Assembly (NCBI GenBank): GCA_963921795.1
Contig: OY997652.1
Span: forward strand, 57,537,919 to 57,601,918
Length of the DNA stretch: 64,000 nucleotides
Reading direction: 5' to 3'
From: Nannobrachium achirus
Taxonomy: Eukaryota; Chordata; Actinopteri; Myctophiformes; Myctophidae
Shown: piece by piece, positions 47,399 through 59,329 of the stretch
Layout: every line of letters begins with the position of its first letter
Position numbering within the stretch: position 1 is the stretch's first letter
Made by a program: the position numbers and the translations under genes
Notes under the pieces: generated by a model
Database searches by the model: none
Seen by the model: only the letters and a program-made list of their open reading frames with translations
What the model was told of the DNA's origin: nothing

Positions 47399-47946
47399 TT
47401 CCATGGCTTGGTTGAATGCTTGATTCTGATTGGTCAATCGCTGAATTCAGCGGCGTGTCATTTCAGGATAATGACCATTCCACTCAATAACAGACCGCTG
47501 ACTAATCAAAGGCTCGGAGCACCTGGCTGCTCTGCTTGGAACTGTATTGTATGCTCTTTCCAACATGACAGCCATGTAAACACACACGTCACACACATGT
47601 CATTTACAACTAAATGTTTCTCCCAAGAATGTTTTTGAAAACATTTGAAGTAGTAAATAGCACCAACATTTTACAGTCTAAAAACCACAGAAATGCTATT
47701 GATCCTATTATACTTAATATTACTATTATACACTATTATTGTTATTGCTACTACTTGAATTTGCTTGTACAGTATAGCTCCACTTAACATGACAGCACAT
47801 GCGGCTTCTTAGCCAATCCCTTGTGGCTGTACTGTAGCTTTACAAAAGATGGCCAAAACGCAAAACCTCATATCTGAAAAATTCACTTTGTTGGGGAAAT
47901 GAAAAAGGTTTTGGTGTTCAACACCAAAACCCCCTATCTACTATTT

Positions 47947-48004
47947 CTAGGTAAAAACCTCCTATCTGCAGTCGACAACATGCAGATAGGAGTTTTTTAC
48001 CTAG
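47947..48004. repeat. 24-bp-stem hairpin retained in both duplicates
   Basis: CTAGGTAAAAACCTCCTATC plus TGCA pairs with TGCAGATAGGAG and TTTTTTACCTAG across the loop GTCGACAACA. The other copy is at 59,272-59,329. Confidence 0.85.
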
Positions 48005-48409
48005 ACATAGTTAGGCTATTTCCTTTTGTTAAATGACACTTTTTACAGCACTTAATTGAGATACAAGTATTACCATTAACATTTTTTTTATCAAATGTTT
48101 CACCACCTGACACCAATCATTAGCAATCAAGGAAATGCAGAAGGTTTTGAGCTTCATCATTTTGCCACTTTTGCAAACCTGTCAAATGTTATGTTCTAGT
48201 CACATGACATTTTTTGCAAAATGAGGGGAAGAACGACCTTGCAGAAAGACCGACCATGTGCAGCATAGCCTGTTGTCCTCATTTCAAGTGAAATCCAATT
48301 TTTTTTTTCAGTTTTGTGTTTTGGCCATCGTAAATATGTTTATTTTCTTCACATCTTAATTTGAATTTATCATTGCTGTAGTAGGCCAAACATATACGAA
48401 AACACAAAC

Positions 48410-48414
<5 letters not shown>

Positions 48415-48484
<70 letters not shown>
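48415..48484. repeat. (TA)n plus (CA)n microsatellite
   Basis: About 56 bp of TA followed by a short CA run. Frames here are artefacts. Confidence 0.95.
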
Positions 48485-48546
48485 TACATACATATACCGA
48501 AGAGCCGAAGAGTATAGGAACAGGAAACAGGGCAACTTACAAAAAG

Positions 48547-48552
48547 TTTATT
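48547..48552 (-). terminator. Poly(A) signal of zinc-finger gene A
   Basis: The minus strand reads AATGAATAAACTTTTTG, about 480 bp after the stop codon. The same signal is kept in the duplicate at 60,023-60,028. Confidence 0.5.
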
Positions 48553-48894
48553 CATTAAAAACAAATATAACAATTATACCTTTGCCATTTAACAACTTAT
48601 CCTGAACCTACAGCATTGTTCACACATATTATAGCATGCGTAAATACATCTGAAATGAACATCCTTACATTAAATGTGATAACAGTTTAACAGTTTTGAT
48701 CAACAGAATTACTACTAAAAACCATGTTGTTTGAGCTGATTTGTTCTAATGCAATCTGGGAACCCATCGTCAAAGAAAGGGCGACACCTGCGCAGTGACT
48801 CTGAGGCTGTCTCGAGAGATTAGTTCTAATGTAACTCTTGTCACACTGTTGATAAGGATATGGTTTCTCTTTCATGTAGAATGTGCTCATGATG

Positions 48895-49034
48895 TCACAA
48901 GATGATTGACTGAGTAAAACCTCTTCCACAATAACTACAATGAAAAGGTTAAAACCTGCGTGAACCAGCATGCAAGCTTGTATACAGTTTGAGAGTCTAT
49001 AAGCTTTTTCACACAGGTCACACTGAAAGGTTTT
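48895..49034 (-). pseudogene. Fossil C2H2 finger downstream of zinc-finger gene A
   Basis: Right after the stop, the minus strand still reads KTFQCDLCEKAYRLSNCIQA in the same frame. A shifted frame then gives FHCSYCGRGFTQSIIL before a stop. It is a decayed continuation of the finger array, now 3' UTR, shared with gene B. Confidence 0.8.
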
Positions 49035-49637
<603 letters not shown>

Positions 49638-49797
49638 TTAGAGGTAGAAAGATACAGTACAGATACCTGTACAACACTGAAGGTCCTTACATACTGGGAG
49701 TGTGATGAATAAACAATCCCAATATTCATCAGTGAATATTTCACATCAATCTATTAATTTGCTGATGCCTCACTCATACAGGAAGCTTTTATTTACT

Positions 49798-50544
49798 AGT
49801 CTGGGATCCACATGCCCTAAAGCTCAAGGAATAGGGTTGAACCTGTGATGTTCTGCCGCACTTTTTATTTCTGTTTTATCTATTAGTTTGGTCATTAAGG
49901 TCCACAGAATGAGAGGCCTGCTCTGCCGGAAACATCGCGAAAAAAAGTTATGGCCATTTGTATATTCACTGTCCCATTGACTCCACTACACAGGAAAGGA
50001 AATATATTATAAAAAAGAAAAATTCTGCTTTAAGTAGCATGTGAGGGGTCAAAATGGAGAGTTTTCATGATTGTGAATCCATTGCAAGCATTTGTTTTGC
50101 ACAAAAAACATTCCTTGGGCAAGAAAACTAACCAACGAAAGTGTGAAAAGTGATGAGTCATCACTTTTCACAGTCATCACAGTGATGAGTCATCACTTTT
50201 GACACTTTTGTTGGTTTGTTTTCTAGCCCAAGGAATGTTTTTTGTGCAAAACAAATGCTTGCAATGGATTCAGAATCATGAAAACCCTCCATTTTGACCC
50301 CTCACGTGCTACTTAAAGCAGATTTTTTCTTGTTTATAATATATTTCCTTTCCTGTGTAGTGGAGTCAATGGGACAGTGAATATACAAATGGCCATAACT
50401 TTTTTTCGCGATGTTTCCGGCAGAGCAGGCCTCTCATTCTGTGGACCTTAATGACCAAACTAATAGATAAAACAGAAACAAAAAGTGCGGCAGAACATCA
50501 CAGGTCCCCTCCCATTTTGAGGGACTGGATCCCCGGCTATTACT
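49798..50544. mobile_element. Insertion enclosing palindrome C, absent from the other duplicate
   Basis: The paralogous site near 62,613-62,625 reads TTTTATTTACTCTAG, whereas here TTTATTTACT and CTATTACTCTAA flank about 747 bp. ACT-containing direct repeats mark the junctions. The ends share GGGATCCA/GGATCCCC words. Confidence 0.8.
49841..50505. repeat. 665-bp near-perfect palindrome C
   Basis: Arms of about 310 bp run from ACCTGTGATGTTCTGCCGCA to its complement. The centre (50,140-50,200) reads GTGAAAAGTGATGAGTCATC with a second GATGAGTCATC copy. The inner arm GAATCCATTGCAAGCATTTG is shared with palindromes A and B; the outer arm is unique. Confidence 0.93.
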
Positions 50545-50690
50545 CTAAAACATTTAACCGGTTTTGGATATAAATTATGTCATTGTATTACCATGTCATT
50601 CTTTGTGGATGTACTAATAACACAGACAGCATTTTCACTCTTTGAAAGCAGGAAAGCATCTGCGTGCGCCATTTTATATTTTGGCTATTC

Positions 50691-50753
50691 AAAAATAGCA
50701 GTTATACAAGCTCACCGTGCTTCACTTTCACAGAGAGCTTGTAGGTCTGCTAT
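50691..50753. repeat. Hairpin module, diverged centre (gene A side)
   Basis: AAAAATAGCAGTTATACAAG and GAGAGCTTGTAGGTCTGC arms. The paralogous copy at 62,767-62,830 has the same arms, so this hairpin predates the duplication. Confidence 0.75.
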
Positions 50754-51359
50754 GATAGTGTGAGAACAGCTGATTTCGAAGGCTTTATTTTCTGCTTGAA
50801 AAGTACAGGTGTAAAACATGAGTGAACTAGAAGCCTGACCTGGTCTCCACCAGGTCAGGTATTAATTATTGTGGCCTCCTGGTGGCGCTACATGTGAAAA
50901 GGGTACCATGTCTTCTTTGGCCTTTAACGGTGACGATCACATGACTGTTGCGATACTGGCAATTTCATTACAATTGCACGCTGTGTTCATGATTTGAGGC
51001 ATTTTGTTCGAAATGGATCAATCCGTTTTGGCCTCAAAAGTTTGGAGGCCAATCTTAGCCAATCAGGATGGAATATTTAATATGGGACAAATCCGTCTTG
51101 ATCATATGACTGTAGAGATACTTTCTTCTGATTTTTGTTAATTTTGGATAAAATCCGAAGGAGTAATATCCAAAAATGTGTCTTACATAACCGCTGATGT
51201 GAAAAATGCAAGGAAAGGGTTTTTCCTTGTCCTCTAGGGAGTGTGCTTACAAAGTTTGAAACTGATCGGTGGAGTTATAGGTAAAACCACAAATCGGCCT
51301 GTTATAGCGCCACTGTTACGAAGGCTTTCCACATCCTCTGGCTTGTTATCTTCTAAGCT

Positions 51360-51500
51360 GGTATAACACAGGGATTCCCATATATGGAGATTAATATCAT
51401 CACATGGATCTCCATATATGGAGCTGGCCATGAACCTCCACGTCTGACATCACAGACTCCAGATATGGATATAGCTGAGTCACTCTGACATCACAGGAAT
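51360..51500. repeat. CArG-repeat family member
   Basis: Two perfect CCATATATGG boxes at 51,378-51,387 and 51,412-51,421, with CTGACATCAC words downstream. It lies in the copy-1-specific insertion of about 51,312-52,670. Confidence 0.7.
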
Positions 51501-51798
51501 GACTCGACCCACTCAGCGAAGGGTATATAAAGGCCTGCATTCTCCGGACAAGACGAGATCCAACAGCGCTCCCTAGGATCTCAGGACTCCTCTCAGCACC
51601 GGACACTACCGGACACTGGATAATAGGACATCGGACAATGGACACAGACCTATCCATAATTCTACCTTCAAGACATCCAAAGACACTTCAACCTCAACCA
51701 ACTCATATTCAGTTCCCAAGATATCTGGCCTTACAACCCAGATATCTTTGTACCATACAAACCTTTGACTACCTTGACCATGTTGTTAGACATCCCGG

Positions 51799-52580
51799 CA
51801 GTGGCGTAAATATGGAGTGTGCAGCTGGTGCGACGCACCAGGGCCCAGACACACAGGGGCCCATGAAGGAATAAAAAAATAAAAAATACAAAAACCTGAG
51901 TGGGCCCTGAGGGGGGTGACAGGGGTGGGTCGGTAAAGTAGTCTGAGAATGGGTTTAGGTGCTGAGTAGCTGCCTAGGCTAGGCCCTAGCTGGTGGAGTG
52001 CCGAGTGAATGATAATTTGTCCAATCATCCTTTGAGACCTGTCAGCTGTGTGTCAATCAGTCAGGATGGGTCGCGTCTATTTAATGTGCAGCACTGAAAG
52101 GCTTGCATTGTAGACCTAGTGTTCTATGTATTTGGTCATGTCAGAGCCCTGGTCATGTTTATAGGCCTATAAAAAAAAGTGCGCACCAAGCAACATATCC
52201 AGGTCCTCCCCTGAAGCCCCAAAGACACCCGAAAATGACTTAATAAAGGAAACCCGTTTTAGTCGACTTTATACCCAAAAATACCCATTTTAGCCGACTT
52301 TATAACCAGAAATACCCGAATTTTTGCGGCACCGCCGCATAGCAGCGCCAAATGTCTCCTGGCTTTGTGCTCCCCCTAGTGGGGACAGAGTTAGGCGCCA
52401 GTGCTTACTGCAATGATATTGTTTATGTCCTTTGTACATTCTTGTACTTCTGCTTATGTGGACATAAATAAACATTTCAAATGTCGCTTGCGCTTGTGTC
52501 TATAGGGGTGTGTGGGGTGGGTCGGGGGGCCCACAACAAATAACTGCACCAGGGCCTATCACAATGTTGTTACGCCACTG
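51799..52580. mobile_element. hAT-like element (CAGTGGCGTAA) with perfect TSD
   Basis: The ends CAGTGGCGTAAATATGG and GTTGTTACGCCACTG are flanked by CATCCCGG on both sides (51,791-51,798 and 52,581-52,588). 782 bp, with CACCAGGGCCC words near both ends. No transposase frame. Confidence 0.92.
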
Positions 52581-52659
52581 CATCCCGGTTTAAGTCCATT
52601 CAGACACCACTGTGGTGGGTCCTAGTTCCAACCTTTGAATAACAGTCCTTATTTATTAG

Positions 52660-53360
52660 TAGTAATTAACAGCCACCATGAGGCTGATTTAAAAAATTTG
52701 AAGTGACATTTTTTCCTCTGCCTAGTGGTAAAGTGTGCACGATTTCATGATAATTGCATTCTGTGTTTGTGATTTGAGGCATTTTGTTCAAAACGGCCCA
52801 ATCCTACAAACTTTGGAAGCCAATATTAGCCAATCGGGATGGAATATGGAAAATCAGACAGGTCCATGTCGATGACATGACTGTAGAGATACCGTCTACC
52901 GATATGCGTGATTTTTGGCCAAACTGTACTGTCAAAAAATGTGTTTGACAAAAAACTGCTTCATGGTGGCACTATAAAAGGCTGATGTGAAAAATGCAGG
53001 GAAAGGGTTTTTCTTTGGCCTATGGACCGGTTTCTTGTTTACAAACATTGAGACTAAATGCACAGGTGATTTAAAAAAAAAAAACGGCCTAACGGGAGGG
53101 TGTGTGTGCAATTTCCTGATAATTGCACTTTGCGTTTGTGATTTGAGGAATTTTGTTCAAAACGGCTCAATCCTACAAACTTTGGAAGCCAATCTTAGCC
53201 AATCAGGATGGTATATGCAAAATCGGACAGATCCATGTTGATCACATGGCTGTCAAGATACTGCCTACCGATTTGTAGGATTTTTGGACAAAATCTGTAA
53301 GAGTAGTGTACAGAAATGTGTTTTGCAAACATCGGCCTCATGGTGGCGCGGAGGGAGGAA
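52660..53360. repeat. Tandemly repeated GGTGGCGCTATAAAAG-type units
   Basis: Two successive units share CGATTTCATGATAATTGCA, GATTTGAGGCATTTTGTTC, AAACTTTGGAAGCCAA and TGAAAAATGCAGGGAAAGGG. Related units lie at 50,860-51,320, 62,930-63,450 and 3,967-4,040. Non-coding. Confidence 0.7.
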
Positions 53361-53379
53361 CACGCCGCCCATATATGTC

Positions 53380-53700
53380 CTTAATATTGATAACATAATA
53401 TCCTTAATAATGTCCTTAATATTAACAATATAGGAATCTCCATATATGGGCATAAAACGTACATAAGTAATGCCAAGCAGGGCCTTGGTGAGTTAGGGCC
53501 TTGGTTTGATGCCTGTGGATCTCCATATATGGGCATTTATGACATCAGAAATCTCCATGTATGGGCAAAAAAGGTTTTTTCTTTTTCTGGGAATGACTTT
53601 TTATTTTATTTTATCCTTTTTTAATAATAATATGTATCCATATACATACAATGAATATATGTTATGCCCATAAATGGAGATGGGCATACAAAAACGTATG
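53380..53700. repeat. CArG-repeat block, left of a direct duplication
   Basis: CCATATATGG at 53,440 and 53,523, plus CCATAAATGG at 53,668. The segment GCAGGGCCTTGGTGAGTTAG through TTTTCTGGGAATGAC (about 53,466-53,590) is repeated at 54,526-54,695. Confidence 0.7.
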
Positions 53701-54078
53701 TTAATTCACCGTTTGTCAGCCTTCTGATTGGTCCCTGAGACTCCCTGACTGGCCAACCAGAAAAAACCATTCACTTTTTGCTATCGGGGGTGGAGTTTGT
53801 GCAGTGGAGAATGTTGTTTCAGGCTTTCAGCAACTGTCCTTACGGCCGCGGCAGTAGGGGGCGATCTCGCTCATCATAATGAATAAGCTTCAACAAACTA
53901 GTTCACATGGACCTTATCAATGGTCTAACTAGTTACGATTGGGTACATATATTTTAAATGGGCAGAATTACGAAAAGCCAGCCTATTATGTGAGGAGAAC
54001 AGATTATAGTTCTCCTCTTCCTACCCAAGATGCAATGCGCTTTCTTTTTCTATTTCTATTCTCTCTCTGATCCAGAGG

Positions 54079-54461
54079 ATTAAACTAATTAAAACATATA
54101 TTTTCGGGGGAAAATTACTGTTTTGCTATGTAATTACTGTACCTTTTTCTTCCCTTTTTATTAATATCACGTAGATGTGTTTTTTTTGGTACTTTATATA
54201 GCTGTAATGAGGCTATGACGAAAAAGAAATCCCATCCACTTCCACTATAAAAGAATCTGCAATAGTGATTCTGTCCCACTGGGATTAAACAAATTAAAAC
54301 ATATATTTTCGGGGAAACCCCCTGTTTTGCAATGTAACTACTGTACCTTTGTCTTCCCTTTTTATTAATATCACCTAGATGTTTTTCCTTTGATACTTTA
54401 AATTGCAATAATGCTATGAGAAAAAAAAAATCCCATTCACTGCCACTATAAAAACAATCTG
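54079..54461. repeat. Two tandem ~205-bp units
   Basis: Units starting at about 54,079 and 54,284 share AATTAAAACATATATTTTCG, TTCCCTTTTTATTAATATCA and CACTATAAAA words. Non-coding. Confidence 0.75.
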
Positions 54462-54525
54462 CCCAGGGTTAATGTCCCAGCATAGTAACAGGGCAGAATG
54501 GGGCGGGATTTGCAAAAGCCTGAAT

Positions 54526-54854
54526 TAGTAATGTCAAGCAGGGCCTTGGTGAGTTAGGGCCTTGGTTTGATGCCTGTGGATCTCCATATATGAGCCATAT
54601 ATGGTACCCTAACATTCTCATTTTCGACCTGGAATTTATGACATCAGAAATCTCCACATATGGACATAAAAAGTTTTTCTTTTTCTGGGAATGACCTTAT
54701 GGACTTTTATACCCTGAGAAATCTCGTAGCGTGTCTGACTGTCAGTACAGGATGTGATGTCACGTGACATCCTTTTTATGCCCATACATGAGTCATTCTG
54801 TACCACATCACTGTGACACTCTGACATCACACAGACATCACTTTCTGTACAGCC

Positions 54855-54929
<75 letters not shown>

Positions 54930-54970
54930 CTACGAGGTTTTTCAGGGTATAATGCGACCTTCGGTCGCAA
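54526..54970. repeat. CArG-repeat block with (ACAG)n and inverted TATACCCTGA ends
   Basis: CCATATATGG at 54,595-54,604. An inverted pair ATACCCTGAGAAATCTCGTA (about 54,709) and GCTACGAGGTTTTTCAGGG (54,930-54,948) encloses an (ACAG)n tract (54,851-54,927). It ends in the GCGACCTTCGGTCGCA dyad (54,953-54,968), 15 bp from a zinc-finger-gene exon. Confidence 0.7.
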
Positions 54971-54983
54971 ATAAGTAACTTAC

Positions 54984-55079
54984 TGAGGTGTTCATGGTCT
55001 TTGGGCTCCTCCTGCTCAGCAGAACTGCTGGGGTTCATAGAGTCCATCTTCACCTCAAGGCTGGAGTCCACAGTCACTT
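54984..55079 (-). CDS. Zinc-finger gene upstream exon, copy 1 (96 bp)
   Basis: The minus-strand acceptor TTTCAATCAG precedes AAGTGACTG; the donor GTAAGT follows CACCTCA. It is a phase-1/phase-1 exon, encoding VTVDSSLEVKMDSMNPSSSA then EQEEPKDHEHL. It is acidic and serine-rich, with no domain recognised. Exons of this style precede the finger exon in many fish polyzinc-finger genes (family knowledge, not proof). Joining to 49,603 creates a split Thr codon and keeps frame. The near-identical copy at 56,783 suggests alternative or mutually exclusive use. Confidence 0.75.
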
Positions 55080-55354
55080 CTGATTGAAATGATTGACATA
55101 AGGAGGAGTTATGAGAAAGGACAAGCATCAATGCATTGATATTTTCATACAAAGATACCCATATTTGGTCATACCATGACATCAGAACTCTCAGGTAGAG
55201 ATAAAGATACACTGATCTCCATATTTTGGCATAATCTCCATATTTGGACATAAGGGACACAGACATGTTTTTGATGCATCCAAATATGCTGCTGATGAAC
55301 AACACTGATTTGTGCATGATGTGTCCCCTGGGTTCCTCTGATACACCCATACAC

Positions 55355-55364
55355 CCATATATGG
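55355..55364. promoter_or_regulatory. Perfect CArG-type palindrome
   Basis: CCATATATGG inside ACACCCATATATGGGCAC, in the intron between the two duplicated 96-bp exons. Sequence match only; binding not shown. Confidence 0.4.
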
Positions 55365-55726
55365 GCACATCGGCTGGATGGGCGGTGCTAGTAGGTGTTA
55401 GGGCCACGTATCGACTTGAATTTGGAGAATAGAATTTCCATTTCAGCTTGTCTTTAACAGCAAAACTAATTCTAAATTGTCTAGAAAACATGGCCAAAAT
55501 TTGGACTGCAGGGCTAAAATGATTTATCAGTAGGTATCGATTTATAATAATATAAATATTGGCCAAAGACAGGAAGACATTTGAAGTAATCTATACTTTT
55601 CTTAGTATTTTTATTTAGGGATACTTTCAATCAAACATACTTGATAGACATTGTACTACATAATACATTTCTAGGAAGGGAAAAGAGTAGATATGCATTA
55701 ACCACCTAAAGCTCTATGTACAATTA

Positions 55727-56482
55727 GTGAAAAGGCAGATCTACAAGTTAGCTGCAAATTGCAACACTAGATCTTGCAACACTAGATTTTATTTTATCGG
55801 ATGAATCTAGGGTTGCAATACCTCCCATAGGCAGCCAATGCATCAACACAGGTTTTTGCTATCTGATTGTAATAAACGGCTGTATGGAAAGCTTGGAGTA
55901 TCCTCTTTCTATCTGCAAAGTGTTTGTTTCATAAAAATCCACCATAAACATGTTAGGAGCTACTTTCTATCAAGAAATTGGCTTCAGGTGATTATTTTTT
56001 CTAAGTGCTGGAGTTTGGAAGCGCTTGTGGGAAGCCACTCAGCGGTCCTGTGTACCAACTGGTTCTAAATGTCACATAATGCAGGAGGCAGCGGGACGCT
56101 GCGTAATAGAAGACGAGCGCTTCCGAAGTTCAACACTTGTAAGAGTAAATAAGAGAAAATAAACCATGTCTGCTCGGATTTCTAGACAGAAAGTAACTCA
56201 TAACATGTCTACAGCGGAGTTTTATGAAAGAAACACTTTGCAGATAGAAAGAGGATACTCCGAGCTTTCCATAGAGCCCCACTATAGGTGAATTTGAAGT
56301 CGTTTATTACAGTCAGATAGCAAAAAACTATGTTGATGTATTGGCTGCCTATGGGAGGTATTGCAACCCTAGATTCATCTGATTAAAATAAAATCTAGTG
56401 TTGCAATTTGCGGCTACCTACAAGTTTACAATACATTGTGAAGTGACATGTTGTGACCTTGTAGATCAGCCTTTTCACTGCA
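55727..56482. mobile_element. 755-bp foldback bounded by hairpin-module arms
   Basis: Outer ends TTAGTGAAAAGGCAGATCTA (then CAAG) and CTTGTAGATCAGCCTTTTCA form a dyad. Arms continue inward through ATTGCAACACTAGATTTTAT, GGGTTGCAATACCTCCCATA, AAGAGGATACTCC-type and GGAAGCGCTT words to a centre near 56,070. Non-coding; it lies between the two 96-bp exon copies. Confidence 0.88.
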
Positions 56483-56782
56483 TTGATATTGTAATATAAT
56501 TTTTTTTTTAAATCACACCCAATGTGAAGTGAGCCGTGGTCGTACTCGCATAACGTCTTCAGACTAGGATTTGAGTCTATGATGTACAGGCTATGCTACA
56601 CACACACACGTTTTGCTAAGGCAAAACGCTGAGGAAAAAGGCTACAGACACACGCACAGACACTCTTAGGAGCGGTTTACCACCGCTCAAAAATATGCTT
56701 TGTAATTTGCACTTTTAAAACCTTGAGCATTTTTAACTGATGTCAAATCTACAACGAAACAAGTAACTTACAAGTAACTTAC
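56483..56782. other. Intronic stretch between duplicated exons
   Basis: No element recognised. A small AAACGCTGAGG/TTTTGCC region and AT-rich sequence only. Confidence 0.4.
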
Positions 56783-56878
56783 TGAGGTGTTCATGGTGTT
56801 TGGGCTCCTCCTGCTCAGCAGAACTGCTGGGGTTCAGAGTGTCCATGTTCACCTCAAGGCTGGAGTCCACAGTCACTT
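56783..56878 (-). CDS. Zinc-finger gene upstream exon, copy 2 (96 bp)
   Basis: The same length, acceptor (TTTCAATCAG), donor (GTAAGT) and phases as 54,984-55,079. It encodes VTVDSSLEVNMDTLNPSSSA then EQEEPKHHEHL. Differences from copy 1 (K to N, S to T, M to L, D to H) are mostly single-base replacements and keep the frame open. Flanking intron sequence (about 56,760-56,944) is also duplicated, so the exon was copied with its introns. On this strand it lies between zinc-finger exon B and zinc-finger gene A. Confidence 0.72.
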
Positions 56879-57001
56879 CTGATTGAAATGATTGACATAA
56901 GGAGGAGTTGTGAGAAATTACAAGCATCAATGCGTTGATATTTTCAAAGCATGAACTTTTGACTATTTTAGCATTTCCAAACGCAAACTACTCCGGTACT
57001 T

Positions 57002-57382
57002 TACCCATTTAGGCATTATTGAATGCTTTAACCGGTGAAAAATAGCAGATATACAAGCTCACAGTGCCTCACAATATTTTGAGATGGGTGTCTGTGGCCA
57101 AATAAAGATAATTTTGGGGGTCCTTCACATGAAAAGGTTTGAGAACCACTGTCATAGTAGTCTCTCAAGAACAGACTAACTGAGCTCCAGTTAAGCGAAA
57201 AGGACCTTTTCTTTGACGATGGCTAGCCAGATTGCTGACATAGAAACATAGGTTTTCTCCAAAAACCTTAGAAGGATTCAAAAGACACTTATAGAATCGG
57301 GTCAAAATTCTAATTTTCAAGATTTTTCAAAATCCAAAAAATAAATGGTTAAAGCATTCAATAATTTTAGGCCTAAATGGGT
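57002..57382. mobile_element. MITE with ACCCATTTAGG TIRs
   Basis: Ends ACCCATTTAGGCATTATTG and complement, with GAATGCTTTAACC on both sides. It holds a hairpin half (57,038-57,072) and an embedded hAT-like end, GTTTGAGAACCACTG (about 57,137-57,151). Related to 21,910-22,350. Confidence 0.75.
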
Positions 57383-57777
57383 TAACTTAAAGATAAATTT
57401 AACAGATCAACTTTAACTTGTAGTGGAGTAATAGTTGACCAGGAGTATCTATACTTTGACTAAAGTAGTGGAGTTGAGTACTTTGTCCAGCACTGATCAG
57501 AACATGTAGGACAAAGTACTATAGGTGACATTCAGGTGATAAACACAGGCAGGGCTACAGACAGGATACTAACATTAATCAGCAGCTTACAAACAGCAGA
57601 CAGACAATTGACTCACTGCCAGACAGACAGACAGACAGACAGATGACAGGCCTTTTATACACAGCAGGGCTAACAGGACACAGGTGAACACAATCAACAT
57701 GACACACATGAGAGGTCACATGACTGCAGATCACATGATGTAAGAGGAGGTGAGGAACAGTGTTTCACATTGGGATT

Positions 57778-57780
<3 letters not shown>

Positions 57781-57821
<41 letters not shown>

Positions 57822-57825
57822 ACTG

Positions 57826-57870
<45 letters not shown>

Positions 57871-57872
57871 CA
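57781..57872. repeat. (GT)n facing (CA)n microsatellite pair
   Basis: (TG)n at 57,781-57,820 and (CA)n at 57,826-57,872 are mutually complementary around TCACTGACA, forming a potential cruciform. Confidence 0.9.
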
Positions 57873-57892
57873 CTTAGAGCCCCCGACGGCGA

Positions 57893-58074
57893 CGTGGCAT
57901 TGAAAAAATAGTTTTTTTTGGGGGGGATAGTAGACTGACAGGAAATGGGGAGAGAGATGGGGAATGACACGCGGCAAAGGTCGTCCGGATCGGGAATCGA
58001 ACCGGCGACGCCAGCAGGCACCATAGCCTAGTATATGATACGCGCCTTGACCACCAGGCCAGCAGGCGCCCCCA
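57893..58074 (-). mobile_element. tRNA-derived SINE
   Basis: The minus strand starts GGGGCGCCTGCTGGCCTGG with an A-box-like TGGCCTGGTGGTCAAGG (complement 58,045-58,061) and a B-box GGTTCGATTCC (complement 57,993-58,003). A tail of TGTCATTCCCCATCTCTC and CCCATTTCCTGTC words follows, common in teleost SINEs. Confidence 0.8.
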
Positions 58075-58230
58075 AAATAAGTTATTTCTTATAACATATT
58101 ATATGATTGAATGTTTACGTTAGTGCAAAATGGTATTAATCGTAATGAAACAGCACTATTGTATAGTTTATTAAAAGAACTCGAGTTGAGCGGGCGTCTG
58201 GCTGACTCCACCATGACAGTTTTCACGGAT

Positions 58231-58460
58231 CAATCAGAGTCCACTAGCGACTCTCACGTGGGCAGAAGAGCACCAATCAGAGTCCACTAGCGACTCTCAC
58301 GTGGGCAGAAGAGCTCTGAAGGGAGGGGGCTGGGGGGGCCACCAGACGCCAAACCACGTGCCCAAAGCACACAACCCTGATTGGCCAAACAGTGAAGCTG
58401 TTTGGGGAAAAAGAATCTAAACCAAGCGGTACCAACCAGACCACAGATATAAAAAGCTAG
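58231..58460 (+). promoter_or_regulatory. Candidate promoter: duplicated CACGTG module, CCAAT and TATA
   Basis: A 40-bp unit (AATCAGAGTCCACTAGCGAC, TCTCACGTGGGCAGAAGAG) occurs twice, 43 bp apart. CACGTG is at 58,255, 58,298 and 58,355; CCAAT at 58,273 and inverted at 58,380; TATAAAA at 58,448-58,454. The layout is that of a TATA promoter with USF/MYC-type E-boxes, but no convincing downstream exon was found. Confidence 0.3.
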
Positions 58461-59271
58461 ATACCTCCTCCGCCGCTGCAGTTCATTGGCGCGACTGGTC
58501 TCAAACACCGCTGGCGGAAGTGCGTAACTGTGGAACTGCGGAAGGCACTCTGCCCCCCCCCCCCCATATCTGTGTACAAGACCGTACTACAACACCACTA
58601 CCGCCAGGGGGTGTTGCTTTTCGGTCTGGTTTACCAGGCAAGCTCCGACAGCCTCAGGGGGACAGGCTTTAGGACACCTCAGAGATGCTTGCCGTTGTGT
58701 TCCTTGTCCTCACAGAAGAGCCATAATTACCATACCTTATTCCATGGCTTGGTTGAATGCTTGATTCTGATTGGTCAATCACTGAATTCAGCTGTGTTTT
58801 ATTTCAGGATAATGACCATTCCACTCAATAACAGACCGCTGACTAATCAAAGGCTCGGAGCACCTGGCTGCTCTGCTTGGAATTGTATTGTATGCTCTTT
58901 CCAACATGACAGCCATGTAAACACACAATGTCATTTACAACTAAATGTTGCTCTCAAGAATGTTTTTGAAAACATTTTAAGTAGTAAATAGCATCAACAT
59001 TTTACAGTCTAAAACCACAGAAATGCTATTGATCCTATTATATTTATTACTAGTATACTATTATTGTTATTGCTACTACCTGAATTTGCTTGTACAGTAG
59101 CTCCACTTAACATGACAGCGCATGCGGCTCCTTAGCCAATCCCTTGTGGCTGTACTGTAGCTTTACAAAAGATGGCCAAAACGCAAAACCTCATATCTGA
59201 AAAAAATCACTTTGTTGGGAAAATGAAAAAGAAAATGTGTGTTCAAGACCAAAACCCCCTATCTACTATTT

Positions 59272-59329
59272 CTAGGTAAAAACCTTCTATCTGCAGTCGA
59301 CAACATGCAGATAGGAGGTTTTTACCTAG
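59272..59329. repeat. 24-bp-stem hairpin, second copy
   Basis: CTAGGTAAAAACCTTCTATC ... GATAGGAGGTTTTTACCTAG with the identical loop GTCGACAACA. Paralogue of 47,947-48,004. Confidence 0.85.
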
